DNA of 64,000 nucleotides from Balaenoptera acutorostrata (lineage: Eukaryota; Chordata; Mammalia; Artiodactyla; Balaenopteridae): contig NC_080068.1 in assembly GCF_949987535.1 (NCBI RefSeq), positions 82,299,254 to 82,363,253 on the forward strand. Direction: 5' to 3'. Both the position numbers and the translations under genes were made by a program. This document shows positions 35,451 to 46,869 of this stretch, piece after piece. Within the stretch, counting starts at the first letter, position 1. The number at the start of each line of letters is the position of its first letter. The notes beneath the pieces are model-generated. The model saw only the letters and a list, made by a program, of their open reading frames with translations. It made no database searches and was not told the DNA's origin.

Positions 35451-35865
35451 GTGGGCTGCTAGTTACTGATCATATGTAGAGGAACATCATTTCAAACAAT
35501 ACTAATAGCTTGTGTGGGAGAATTCTGCTGAGGCCAATGCTGATTTCATGGATTTATTGGCTGTGCATCACTTGGAACCGTGCAGAAGCTTTCCATCCCA
35601 CTCAACATTAAACTTAAGTTGCAGACCACAGCCTGCGTAACTTTCTCTCATCCTATGTGGTACCATTCCTTGTCCTCCTTATCACACAGGACTTTGTTTT
35701 ATTCTTTGACTCATTTTGTTTCCTTCATAGAGCTGTCTTCATTTCCATAGACTGTATCACGGTTGTTTACTTCTTGTCATCCAGATCTCATCTTGAACAT
35801 AACCTCCCAAGAGAGGACTTCCTGACCATTCAAGTCCCACAACTCTCCATCATGTTATTGTAATG
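35451..35865. other. Anonymous DNA, weak L2-like patch
   Basis: Near 35795-35835 'caagagaggacttcctgacc' resembles the L2 segment 'gagaggccttccctgacc'. The remainder is unassigned. Confidence 0.45.
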
Positions 35866-36414
35866 TGTGATGGTTAATTTTATGTGTCAACCTGGCTGGG
35901 CCATGGGATGACTAGATATTTGGTTAAATATTATTCTAGGTGTTTCTGTGAGGGTGTTTTTGAAAGATTAACATTTAAATTGGAGAACTTTGAGTAAAGC
36001 AGTTTATCTTCCATAACGTGGGTGGGCCTTGTCCAATCAGCTTTTTTTAAAAAGGCTGACATTTCCCTACCCCAGCAAGAGGAATTCTCCAGTGGATGTC
36101 TTTTAGACTTGAACTGAAACATCAGCTCTTCCTAGTTCTTTAGCCTGATGGTCTTTGACCTGGAACTGAAGCACTGGCTCCTCCTGAGTCTCTAGGCTGC
36201 CAGCCCACCCTGCATATTTTGGACTTGCCAGCCTCCGTCATTGCATGAGCCAGTTCCTTACAATAAATCTCTTTATCTATCTATCTATCCATCCATCTAT
36301 TGATTTAATCTATCTGTTTAATCTATCTATATATCTAATCTAACTATCTATCATCTATCCATCTAATTTATCATCTATCTTACTGGTTTCTGTGAAGAAC
36401 ACTGATTAATGCAG
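35866..36414 (+). repeat. MLT2-type (ERVL) solo LTR, plus strand, with a tetranucleotide tail
   Basis: Opens 'tgatggttaattttatgtgt', then 'caacctggctgggccatggg', 'attattctaggtgtttctgt', 'acgtgggtgggccttgtcca', 'tgcatgagccagttccttac' and 'aataaatctctttatct', the polyadenylation-signal region. A (TATC)n-type repeat expands at 36268-36380 before the end 'actgattaatgca'. It is the same LTR group as 5930-6452. Confidence 0.75.
36268..36380. repeat. (TATC)n microsatellite, interrupted
   Basis: Runs of 'tatc' with variant units (catc, taat), about 110 bp, arising at the simple-sequence segment normally present in MLT2 LTRs after the polyadenylation signal. Confidence 0.85.
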
Positions 36415-36419
36415 TGTAT

Positions 36420-36530
36420 TTGCTTATTATATTTTCCTTCCCCATTAGAGGTATGTTTGATGAGAACTGTGACCTTACTTTCCTTGTTCTTGGCTATATC
36501 CCCAGGGCCTAGAATGGTCTTACCATGAAT
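36420..36530 (+). repeat. L2 LINE 3' terminus, plus strand
   Basis: 'gatgagaactgtgaccttac' then 'ggctatatccccagggccta' and 'gaatggtcttaccatgaata' follow the terminal L2 order. Confidence 0.6.
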
Positions 36531-36929
36531 AATTTATTACTATATATAGTAATAAACTATTGTTGAATGTTATAACCAATGACTTAATCCATAGATACCA
36601 ATTTGTAAGGACACTTAAAAGAATAAATAATAGTTGGGTGCTTCTGATTATCATGTATTCTCTGGTGTGAGCTATAAAAATATATGAATACATATGAATA
36701 TATACACATAATATAATTACAAACAAATCTATTAAATAAAAATATATATTTTGAAATAATTGTGCATTTTAATTACTTTGTTACATTATTATAGTAGCCA
36801 AAAGAGCTATCACTTATTGCATGACAGACAATTTATACTTGATGTGACTTATTAGATTATTAATATTAGATATCTATATATCTATATTTAATAATACAAG
36901 AATACAAATGATTAGGCTTTATCATTCTC

Positions 36930-37075
36930 ATTTACTTCTCTTTACCTCACTTTCCTCATATGTAAAAATAATAACAGTGCCTATGGCACAGAAGTTTTAT
37001 AAAAATTAAATGAGTTAGAACAGTGCTTGCAGATTATATTAACTATTATTGTTGTTACTATAATTGGCATTGACA
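36930..37075 (+). repeat. MIR SINE, plus strand
   Basis: 'tcactttcctcatatgtaaa', 'taataacagtgcctatggca', 'aaaattaaatgagttagaac' and 'agtgcttgcagatta' are the sense MIR landmarks in order. Confidence 0.75.
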
Positions 37076-37079
37076 AATG

Positions 37080-38460
37080 CACACTGTCTTATAGGTTAAT
37101 GTAAGATTTCATTAATTATATTAATGGAATAAAAGCAACTAAAGTGGAAATTATGTTTTTTAATGAAATTATAATATTTTCAGGTAACATAAGGAATTCC
37201 TTTTTGACATTATTCTATTTTATTATATCATATTCCTGTGAGCTATACTAAATAATTGCTTTTATTTCTTCCTCTTCACACCTTTCAAATATTTATAAAG
37301 TTTTTTTCTTGCTAAGTTATACATATTTAGCTCCTCTAATTTTTTCACTTAAGACATTGTGTTGACTTCTTTAGTTATTTAAATTTCTCTGTTCTGGATG
37401 TTCTCCAAATTTCTTAAGTTATTTGGAAAAGATAAGCTAAAAATACATATTATGAACATTTTAAATATATAATCTCAACCAAAATGATTTCAAAATAATA
37501 TTTTTGGACATCCAGTGAAAATATGTTCATTACGTTCTTTTCTGAAGTGCATGATGTGTTTTGGTCACATTGGATCTTATTCATTTCTCTAAATATGTCA
37601 GTACTAAACTAGTATATACAAAAACACACACACAGAGACATACATCTACATTTACACAGTTGAAAACACAAACACACAGAGGTGCATATGAATTATTTCT
37701 ATGATTAGATTGGCAAAGGTTTCTGATAAAGAATTTCTTTTGACCCTTAATAGGAAGTCACAATTATCCCCAGTTTCCAAATATAAATACTAAGAGGTCA
37801 AATCATGGGCCTTGAGAAAAGTCTTATTTACACTTTCTTTTGCTTTAAGCTAGTGGATTTATTGCTACAAATTCTTTAGAGAAAATGAAAGAGACCTTGC
37901 ATTTGCATCAGTTTTAGGCTCTGTTGTCTATATTTGCATGCCCCTAACCTTAGAACTCAGCTCTCAAAACATTTCCATGGGGACTTAAAAAATGCAGCAA
38001 ACTTGCTAGAAGTAATAATGAATTCAGTAAAAAGAATTACCATGGCTCCTTTACTGCTACATCATCAGTCAAGCTTCAGTGGAATGTTTTCTAGCTGAGT
38101 ACCCAACATTGAAGCAAATCGGTCTAATGACTTCCTTCTGGGTTACATAGGATTGAAGGAATGACCCTCTGTCTAAGCAGAATGAATATCTATATGACAA
38201 AGTTAAACATGGGGTTATCACACAATCTCAATTTTCTCCAGAACCACACACCATTCCTTCGTCTCTAAAGAGGGTCTGTTTAGTTTTTCCCATTTGAAGA
38301 AAACCTGTCTGATACCCATATGTGTATGTTGTTTAAGTGCCTCATAGTCTGTCTGTGGAAACCCTAGAAGCTGTAATCGTGACTCCCAAGGTAATAAAAA
38401 GCATTCTGGGGCCTGGCAGCCAGACATCCCAGGACCTGGCTCTGCCCACAGATGGAAAGA
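37080..38460. other. Anonymous AT-rich DNA with short (CA)n-like patches
   Basis: No gene seen. Interrupted CA-rich stretches occur near 37623-37680. No other feature can be supported. Confidence 0.5.
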
Positions 38461-38461
38461 T

Positions 38462-39724
38462 ACACCGTGCTCATGAATTGAAATAATTTATATTGTTAAA
38501 ATGACCATACTACCCAAGGCAATGTATAGATTCAATGCAATTCCTCTCAAAATACCAATGACATTTTTCACAGAACCAGAACTAATAATTCTAAAATTTG
38601 TATGGAAACACAAAAGATGAATAACCAATCAATCTTAAGAAAGAACAAGGCAGGGGGTATAATGCTCCCTGATTTCAAATTGTACTACAAAGCTACAGTA
38701 ATCAAAGCAATATGGTACTGGCACAAAAACAGACACTAGATCAATGGAACAGAATAGAGAGCCCAGAAATAAACTCGTGCTTAAATGGTCAATTAATCTA
38801 TGACAAAGGAGGCTAGAAAATAAAATGGGGAAAATACAGCATCTTCAGTAAATGATGTTGGGAAAACCAGACAGCTACATCAAAAAGAATCAAACTGGAC
38901 TAATTTCTCATGCCATGTACAAAAGAAAACTAAAATGAATTAAATATTTAAGTGTAAGACCTGAAGCCATAAAACTCCTAGGAAAAAACCATAGAAACAC
39001 AGGCAGTATGCTCTTTGGCATTGGTCTTAGCAATATTTTTTTTGGATCTGTCTCCTCAGGCAAGGGAAATAAAAGCAAAAATAAACAAATGGAACTATGT
39101 CAAACTAAAAAGCTTTTGCACAGCAAATGAAACTATCAACAACAACAAAAAAGTCTGCCTACTGAATGGGAGAAGATATTTGCAAATGATATATCTGATG
39201 AAGGGTTAATATCATAAATATACAAAGAAATCATACAACTCAACATTTTGAAAAAACAAACCTGATTAAGCAATAGGCAGAGGACTTGAATAGACATTTT
39301 TACAAAGAAGACATACAAACCCTGAAAAGATGCTCAACATCACTAATCATCAGGGAAATGCAAATCAAAACCACAATGATATATCCCCTCACACCTGTCA
39401 GCATGACTCTTGTCAAAAAGACAACAAATAACAAGTGTTGGCCAGGATGTGGAGAAAGAGAACCCTAGTACAATGTTGGTGGGAATGTAATAATAATAAA
39501 TTGGTAGAGCCACTATGGAAAAGAGTATGGAAGTTCCTTAAAAAATTAAAAGTCAAACCACCATAAGATCCAGCTATTCCATCTATGTATTTTAATAAAG
39601 AAAAAAAAAACATTAATTCAATAAGACATAACACCTCATATTCATTGCAACATTATTTATGACAGCTAAGATATGGAAGCAGGTAAGTGCCCATTGATAG
39701 CTGAATACGTAAAGAAGATGTGAG

Positions 39725-39802
<78 letters not shown>

Positions 39803-40245
39803 AATGGAATATTAGCCATAAAAAAGAATGAAATCTTGCCATTTGCAAAAACATGGATGGACCTATAGGGTATTATGCTAAGTGAAATAAATCAGACAGA
39901 GAAAGAAAAATACTTCATGATTTTACTTATTTGTGAATCTAAAAAACAAAACAAATGAACAGTCATAACAAAACAGAAACAGAATCATGTATACAGAGAA
40001 CAAGCTAGTGGTTGCCAGAAGGGAGGTTGGGGGAATGAGTGAAGTAGGTTAAAAAGATTAAGAGGTACAAACTTCCAGTTATAAAATGAATGTCACTGGG
40101 ATGTAATGTATAGCTTAGGGAATATAATTAATAATGTAATAATTTTGTATGGAGACACAGATGGTAACTAGACTCATAGTGATGATCATTTTGTAATGAG
40201 CAGTTTCATAGTCTTGATGTGAAAATTAAATGAAATAATTGAGAT
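38462..40245 (+). repeat. Old 5'-truncated L1 LINE, plus strand
   Basis: Carries the end of ORF2 and a 3' UTR. Landmarks are 'ttgttaaaatgaccatacta', 'atagattcaatgcaattcct', 'atatggtactggcacaaaaa', 'catcactaatcatcagggaa' and 'aagatatggaagcaggtaag'. Frames are broken throughout. A TA/CA compound microsatellite interrupts it at 39726-39798. Divergence from the full-length L1 at 49.4 kb is visible throughout, so this copy is older. Confidence 0.85.
39726..39798. repeat. Compound (TA)n(CA)n microsatellite
   Basis: About 20 TA units (39726-39765) pass through 'ctca' into about 14 CA units (39769-39797). Likely length-variable. Confidence 0.95.
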
Positions 40246-40351
40246 ACATTCAATCATAAATTGGTAATGTGTCCATTGTAATGGCAATGTTAGTGTTTCT
40301 CATACATTTTCTTCATGCTAAATGCATACCTAATACTGTAGGAATGTGTTT

Positions 40352-40353
<2 letters not shown>

Positions 40354-40406
<53 letters not shown>

Positions 40407-40669
40407 TGGCTGTGTTGGGTCTTCGTTTCTGTGCGAGGGCTTTCTCTAGTTGCGGCAAGTGGGGGCCACTCTTCATCACGGTGCGCGGGCCTCTCACTAT
40501 CGTGGCCTCTCTTGTTGCGGAGCACAGGCTCCAGACGCGCAGGCTCAGCAATTGTGGCTCACGGGCCAAGTCGCTCCACGGCATGTGGGATCCTCCCAGA
40601 CCAGGGCTCGAACCCGTGTCCCCTGCATTAACAGGCAGATTCTCAACCACTGCGCCACCAGGGAAGCCC
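40354..40669 (-). mobile_element. CHR-type SINE (cetacean), minus strand, with a long (TTTA)n tail
   Basis: The reversed CHR body follows a (TTTA)n tail of about 14 units (40351-40407). It ends 'accagggaagccca'. Target duplication 'aggaatgtgttttt' at 40340-40353 and 40670-40683 is perfect. The three overlapping frames here on both strands come from the SINE and are not genes. Confidence 0.94.
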
Positions 40670-40689
40670 AGGAATGTGTTTTTTTAAGC

Positions 40690-42125
40690 ACCATTTTTAC
40701 CTTCTAAATGATCTGACATTTCCTCATTTTCTCATTATATGCATATCACTTCTATTTTTGTTTCACCACTTTTAATTAATCAATCATTTCTATTTATGAA
40801 GATTTCTCCACATCCCCTAGTCTTTTGATATCAGTCTAACACTCCCAGCATTTGTCAAAATAATTAGAAATGTTTAATGAGTTTACAAGATAATTATCTT
40901 AATTCCATATGCTAACTGCCATGGAGTTCAGTTGATATGCTTTCTTCTGAGTATTCTTTTATCTTTGTGCAAAGCTTTAGATCTTTTGAGAAGCCTTTCA
41001 CTAGCTGGTGGCATTAACTCTAAAAGTTTCAGCTTAAAAATGAAAATCTATATTTAATCATTATTTTTGTTTCTAGTACTTAAAGCAATATCTTTATATT
41101 TTTTAAATTGCAGATTACTCTAGTTATATGGAGAAAAGGTAAAATTACTGTATTAAATAATTTTTTTCTTCATTTGTTTTCTATAAATCAGCATTCTCTT
41201 ATTTGTACAAATAAAATATGCTTGATTTTTCCATCTTATACTTAGTATATATTTGGCACCTTTAGCAGGTCACTATTTATTCAACAAATACTGGATTTTA
41301 ATTGCCCTTTTACTGTGTTACCCTAAATGCATTAGCTAATTACTCAATTTTTAAACTTTTCTGATTCTTCTCCTCATAATAATTATATGCCCCTTTTGAA
41401 GAGAAAATCAAGCAAGTTTACAAGAGAAGAAATGTTTGCTTCTCACCCTGGGAAATTTCCGATCTTGAACAACCTTACTTCCTACCCCTCTGGTTGAATA
41501 AATTAAGTTGGCATCCAAATCTAGTTGTTCCTTGTAAACTAAGAAATATAGACCATAAATGTGACTGAGTACCAGGTATTAGAGTAACCACACTTTTCTC
41601 CAAAACCTGGAAGTAAATCAACAAATATTTAGGCAGAAAAATCCTCTGATACTATAAGAGTTGACCTATTCTGTTTCTTGCCGTGCATGTAGATTAAGGG
41701 AAAAAGGAATTCTTTATATAAATTCATTTCCTTGGTAAAATGAAACTGGTGGAAAATAGTTTCTAGTGGAATGAATGGATGAAGAATTAAATGCCTATGG
41801 ACATTATCATTGTGTCCATTTGCTTCTTACCTTTGAGTCAAATAATTATTAACAGTGAATTTGTGAGATCACAGCATTAAACAGACACTATATTTTAGAT
41901 ATTGACCAAATGGCCATTTGCTTCTGTGATGTCAATTTCAAGGTGATTTTTATTTTATCTAGATATGTCTATTGAAAAACCAAGAGCAGGTTTGACACAG
42001 CTCCATGTTTCTACATTACTTATTGTCGAGAATTAGTTGAAACTTGTTAGTTAAAGCACAACTACTAAAGATTTTTGGATTTTGTTGTTGTTGTTTTCTT
42101 TTTTGTTTGTTTGTTTGCTTGTTGG
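40690..42125. other. Anonymous AT-rich DNA
   Basis: No gene or well-preserved repeat. A (TTG)n/(TTTG)n stretch precedes the next LTR (42081-42124). Confidence 0.5.
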
Positions 42126-42129
42126 GTAG

Positions 42130-42546
42130 TGATAAAGTTAATTCATATATCAGGATCCACAAAATGGAGGACACCACCTTGGTCCAGCCCACATCACAAA
42201 TCTAAGTCAGCCTTAAACTTAAGTCAGACTGAACTTACTGAAATGCCTGTCAAGGAAATCTAACTGTCTATCAATCACAATCCTCCAACTCAGCTTTAGC
42301 TAGCTCACCTTACCCCAGGAAATAGAACCTGCTATTCCTATAAGGACATTCCAGACCTTCTAGCCAACCATCGCCTATTTTCATGTTGCCTCTAACGCTC
42401 TTTAAAACTCGCTTTTGCCCAAAATTCCTTATACAGAGTGCTCCACTGCTTGTGAGGCACTGTACTCCTCCAATTCGTGGATTGTTTTCCCTTGAATAAT
42501 GAACATAAAACTTCTCACTAAATCATTTTAGTTTTGTCACTTGACA
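42130..42546 (+). repeat. ERV class I-type solo LTR, plus strand
   Basis: Begins at a TG and ends 'gtcacttgaca' (CA). A TATA-like 'ctttaaaactcg' at about 42399 is followed about 60 bp later by 'gtgctccactgcttgtgag' and 'ccaattcgtggattg', and a polyadenylation-like 'gaataatgaacataaa' near 42494. That is the U3-R-U5 order seen in several mammalian ERV1 LTRs. No second copy or internal region adjoins it. The family name is not resolved. Confidence 0.6.
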
Positions 42547-42549
42547 GTT

Positions 42550-44380
42550 TGTGATGGTAAAGTCTATAATCAGTGGTAGGTGACAGTTAGCTATTCTTTA
42601 GAAAGTTCACTACCAGATTGTGATGAAAGTCCTAAACCAAATTAAATTGCACAGATGTACACTTCTTAGCAAGCAGGCACTAAACAGTGGCACAGCCTGT
42701 TCTGTGAGCTCAAAGAAATGTATCTTTTAGTCTTTTTGGTGCTATAATTCCACCTTGCATAAAAGGGTCCTCTTAAGCAAATGCAATAATATCCTAACAC
42801 AACATTTGTCTAATCATCTAAAAAACTAGATTGATTCTAAATCAATCAAGAATCTTCAGAACCAATGATGGAACAGAGCATCTGCTGTTATAGATATATA
42901 GGTATATAAGTCTGCTCCTCTAGGTGTAGGATGAAGAATCAGATAAAAGTTTTACATTTGGTTAGGAAAATCTCTGACATATTTAATCCACCCACTTAAA
43001 AATATAAATATAAATATATATATATTTCACCAAGGAGAGTCTTTTGAAGCATCCATTCTGCTCATAAACAAGATACTAATTTCACTCATGAAAACCCATT
43101 TCGAATGCTTATTTTGCTAATTAACATTTCTGGCATTGTTCAAGATAAGAAGAACTGAAGTTGTAGAGACTGACTCTAGAGTGGCCTTTCTGATTAAATG
43201 ATAGAAGACCACCCTTGGAGTGTGACTTACTGATTAGAAACTGACTGTCCCTGGAGTACAGCTTAAACTACCCAACACCTACACAATATCACACCTTCTA
43301 TATAGAAGTTATTTTAAAATAATTTACAAACATGATAACGTTGATCTTCTCTGAACAGGATCAGAAAGTACCATTCTTTTTTCATGCCAATCAACCACAA
43401 TGTGTGGCATGGGGCCAGTGTTGAAGAGGGATAGATTAAATTGAATTTTGTGGGGACAGGAATAAATGAGAAAGATGAGGAATTAGCCATGAATGACTCA
43501 TCCTATCAATTTTGCTCCTGATATATGTGGGATTTGGCTCAATCTCCTTGAAAACACTCTGTGTTTGACCAGTCTATCATTCTTAACAATTCAATGTTTT
43601 TTTTTTTAATCAAAAGGTATGCAGATTATTTAATAACCTAAACATTTTAAAGTTTGTTTTGAATATTCAAAAATATTTATTATAGAATTTTTACCATTTT
43701 ACATCTTTGTATGAGATGTATAATGATGTGACACTAGGGGCATTGAACATAAATTTAAGGCAATCATATTGCTAAAACCAAAACAGTAATTGCTATTTAA
43801 TAGATATATTTCATTATAGGAAATTATGATAGCTTTTCCTAATTCTACTGGATTTTAGTATTTTCTTCCCATGCAATCTGTATGTATCTCATCTCTAGTT
43901 TTCATACCATTTTATTTGTAATTCATTTTACTCTTTAGATAATTGTTTTTCATATTTCATATTTTAAATCATTCTATTATACTTACTATAGGTGAACATT
44001 GCCTCTTCCAAATTTATTTTCTTTTGCAAAGTGTTCTTTTAAATTTTATATGAGTAGAAACTGATAGATAATTTACAGATGCATTTTTCTTAGTCTGTAA
44101 TATAACTTTTTAACTTTGGAAACAATGAATGTGATTTAGACTGTAAGATTTTTATAAGAATAAATAAACTTTTTCGAAGAGCTATATAAAGTGATTTGTG
44201 CATGCAAAAAATGTTCTGGAAAAAATACAGTAGTCTAACTTTCAGTTTGAGATTACTATGATAGCATCTTTATTTTATAGAAAAAATTAGAATATATGAG
44301 TGTTCTAGATTTCTCAAAAGTGGAAGGAGTGTGTGTTTTTGTATGTAAAAAGTGCATACAAATAATTATAACCAAGAATT
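42550..44380. other. Anonymous AT-rich DNA with a small degenerate tandem array
   Basis: Around 43165-43265 a degenerate unit of about 35 bp recurs roughly three times (actgactctagagt, cacccttggagtgt, actgactgtccctggagt, each followed by a 'ctgatta'-like word in the first two). No gene is seen in the rest. Confidence 0.45.
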
Positions 44381-44393
44381 AAAGAGCTTTCTT

Positions 44394-44668
44394 TTTCTTT
44401 AACTATTTATTTTATTCATTCATTTTTGGCTGTGTTGGGTCTTCGTTGCTGCGTGCGGGCTTTTCTCTAGTGGCGGCAAGTGGGAGCTACTCTTCTTGCG
44501 GTGCGTGGGCTTCTTATTGCAGTGGCTTCTCTTGTTGCGGAGCACAAGGCTCTAGGCGCGCAGGTTTAGCTGCTCTGTGGCATGTGGGATCTTCCCAGAC
44601 CAGGGCTCAAACCCATGTCCCCTGCATTGGCAGGCAGACCCTTAACCACTGAGCCACCAGGGAAGCCC
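44394..44668 (-). mobile_element. CHR-type SINE (cetacean), minus strand, internally deleted
   Basis: Reversed CHR body with 'gctgtgttgggtcttcgttg', reversed box B 'agggctcaaacccatgt' and terminal 'accagggaagccc'. Shorter than the other copies because the 'cagtagttgtggctc' block is missing near 44555. Target duplication 'aagagctttctt' at 44382-44393 and 'aagagttttctt' at 44669-44680. Confidence 0.92.
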
Positions 44669-44852
44669 AAGAGTTTTCTTAATAGCCAATAATGAAGTAA
44701 ATTGTACAAAGCTGTCTGGCAATAAAACAAATACCAATTTCAAGTGAACATTTTATATTTTAACCTTAATTTTAAACTTGTTAACTACTAACAAGCAAGG
44801 ACCTAATAGTGTTGTAAAAATAGCTATATTTCTGTTTGAAAAGATACATTGT

Positions 44853-45278
44853 TGTAGAACCCAAGTTCATGTGCCTGATGCACAGTGAGGTCAAATAAAC
44901 CAAAACATCAGAGTTTGGGGTAGAGAAAGGTTTACTGCAAGGGCCAGGCAAGGAGAACTGGTGGCTCATGCTCAAAAAAGTCTTAACTCTCCAATGGGTT
45001 TCAGGGAAGAGTTTCTATAGGCAAAATGTGGGGGGAGGTCTGCAGGGTGTGTGACCTTCCTCTGGTTGGTTGGTGGTGAGGTAACAGGGTGGTATTCCAG
45101 GAATCTCAATCATAAACCATCTGGTTCCAACCAGTCTGGGGATCACATGCTTGTGTTCACTGAAGTTATCATCCTCTGCCTGGGTGGAGGCTTTAGTTCC
45201 TGTAGAACTCAGATTGTTATGTATCAGATTGTTATTTATATCCCGTGAGGAGGAACAAAGACCTGCCCCATTGCTGCA
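44853..45278 (-). repeat. ERV-type solo LTR, minus strand
   Basis: On the plus strand the block starts 'tgtagaacccaagttcatgt' and ends with CA near 45278. On the minus strand 'gcctatagaaac' lies where the TATA box is expected (45010-45025), and 'aaataaacc' stretches sit downstream. It has the TG/CA ends and length of an LTR. No internal region adjoins it and the family is not resolved. Confidence 0.5.
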
Positions 45279-45356
45279 CTATTTTCTTTTCTTTTTTTTT
45301 TGACAGTGAAGTGTTAGGTTGTTTTTTTTAATTTTTAAATTTTAAAATTTTTCTGT

Positions 45357-45437
45357 GGGTTCATATTTTATTTATTTATTTTTAATTGAAGTATAGTGAT
45401 TTACAGCGTTGTGTTAGTTTCAGGTGTACAGCAGCAA
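45357..45437 (-). mobile_element. Short 5'-truncated L1 3' end, minus strand
   Basis: 'ttgaagtatagtgatttaca' and 'gtgttagtttcaggtgtaca' are the reversed L1 3' terminus, as at 17.16 and 26.5 kb. A T/A-rich stretch precedes it. No target duplication was confirmed. Confidence 0.6.
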
Positions 45438-46358
45438 TATGATACTTTTAGAAATATGTTGATTATTCTCTTCAAACATCTGGTTTGATACTAAAGGAAT
45501 TATAGTTTGCATTCTTGCTCTTTAAAAAATTTAATTCAGCAAAGAATTCACAAATCTATTTATCTAGGTTCATTGTAGCCACATTTAATATAGCAAACAT
45601 TTTGAAAAAAATAACAACAACAACACAAATGTTCATGGGAAGGATAGTAGATAACTAATGATATGAGTACAGAATAAATATTATTATAAAACTGTTAAAA
45701 TGAATGTACCAAAATGACACATAATAATAAGGATGAATCTTAGTAATAAAATATTAACTGAAAAAGTAAATTAAAATGATCATGTAGAACATCAGTACAT
45801 TTTTATAAAACTAAAAACATTTAAGATATATATATGTGCATATACATTTAATAGTCCCATATATGTATTCTATATTATATACATATCTTTTTTAGTAATG
45901 CATATAAATGTAATTTGAGATTGATTATGTGATGATGAATGTGGAAACCAGGATGATTTTTTATTGATTTGGAGAGGGACAGGAGGTTTGATTGATAGGA
46001 GGAGGGAAACCACATGGTTGAATGTGGTTTGTCAAGATCTTAGATTTTCTTTTGGGTGGAGGGCCAAGGTTGTCCATTGCAGTATTAAAAACAACTAATT
46101 AATAACTAACTAAATAAGTAAAAAGAAGTGAACTGTTCATGGACTAATTATCAATGAGAATATATCTTGAATCAAACTCTCTGGAGTTTTCTTAGATTCT
46201 AGTTTTATTACTAGCTCTTTTTGCTAGTTTGTCTTTCTTTTTCAGGCTTTTCAGTTTTCAGCTCTTCAGACAGTTTTTGGCCTGTCTTCTATATATCCCT
46301 TTCTTTTTGATCTTTTAAAATTCTATCTTTATTTGATTTCTTTTGACCATTTTTATTT
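45438..46358. other. Anonymous AT-rich DNA
   Basis: No gene seen up to the start of the retroviral LTR. A 'caacaacaac' and several TA-rich microsatellite patches occur (45617, 45826). Confidence 0.5.
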
Positions 46359-46850
46359 TGTTAAGGAGAGAAAATTTTTACCTTCATCCCTTCTCAATTC
46401 TTTGTCTTAATAATTAAATTGACATAAGATGGATTAACAGGAGAAAAATCCCCACAAATTTAATTTTGCACATCTGGGAAATCATAGAAATATGGGACTA
46501 AAAGAAGTGACCTAAGCAGAAAGCTTTTATACCTTTTCAACAAAGAAATAATTATTTGCGAAGAATTGATAAAGGGTTTTGGTCTTGTGGTGCCAATCAC
46601 TGGAGAAGTAACGAAATTTGTTTACACAGCCTTCTTGGCATGAATTCTCTATCTCTGTGGTAAGGATGCATTCTACCCTCCAAGCACAGCGAGGGTACCC
46701 TTCACATGGGAATTTATTTCCTGTTTTCAGGGGGACAAAGGACAGTCAGAGTGTCCTTCTCATACCAGTTGTTTCTTAAGTAACTTTAATTCAAAATAGT
46801 CAATGTGCCAAAGTGGCATATTTTGAGATGGCCTGCCCTAAATCCTATCA
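46359..46850 (-). repeat. 3' LTR of the endogenous retrovirus
   Basis: Aligns by eye along its length with 60368-60826, for example 'ccttcatcccttct', 'taattaaattgacataaga', 'aacaaagaaata', 'tcagagtgtccttct' and 'gtttcttaagtaa'. The ends are TG (plus 46359) and CA (plus 46850) on the plus strand, read in reverse for the element. On the internal side is a purine-rich 'agaggaaggaat', a plausible polypurine tract, at 46851-46862 on the minus strand. Confidence 0.85.
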
Positions 46851-46869
46851 ATTCCTTCCTCTGAAATTT

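Noticed and set aside
40269..40707. Several overlapping frames of 84-120 codons on both strands
   Set aside because: All come from the CHR SINE and its (TTTA)n tail. SINE-encoded peptides of this type are common false gene calls.
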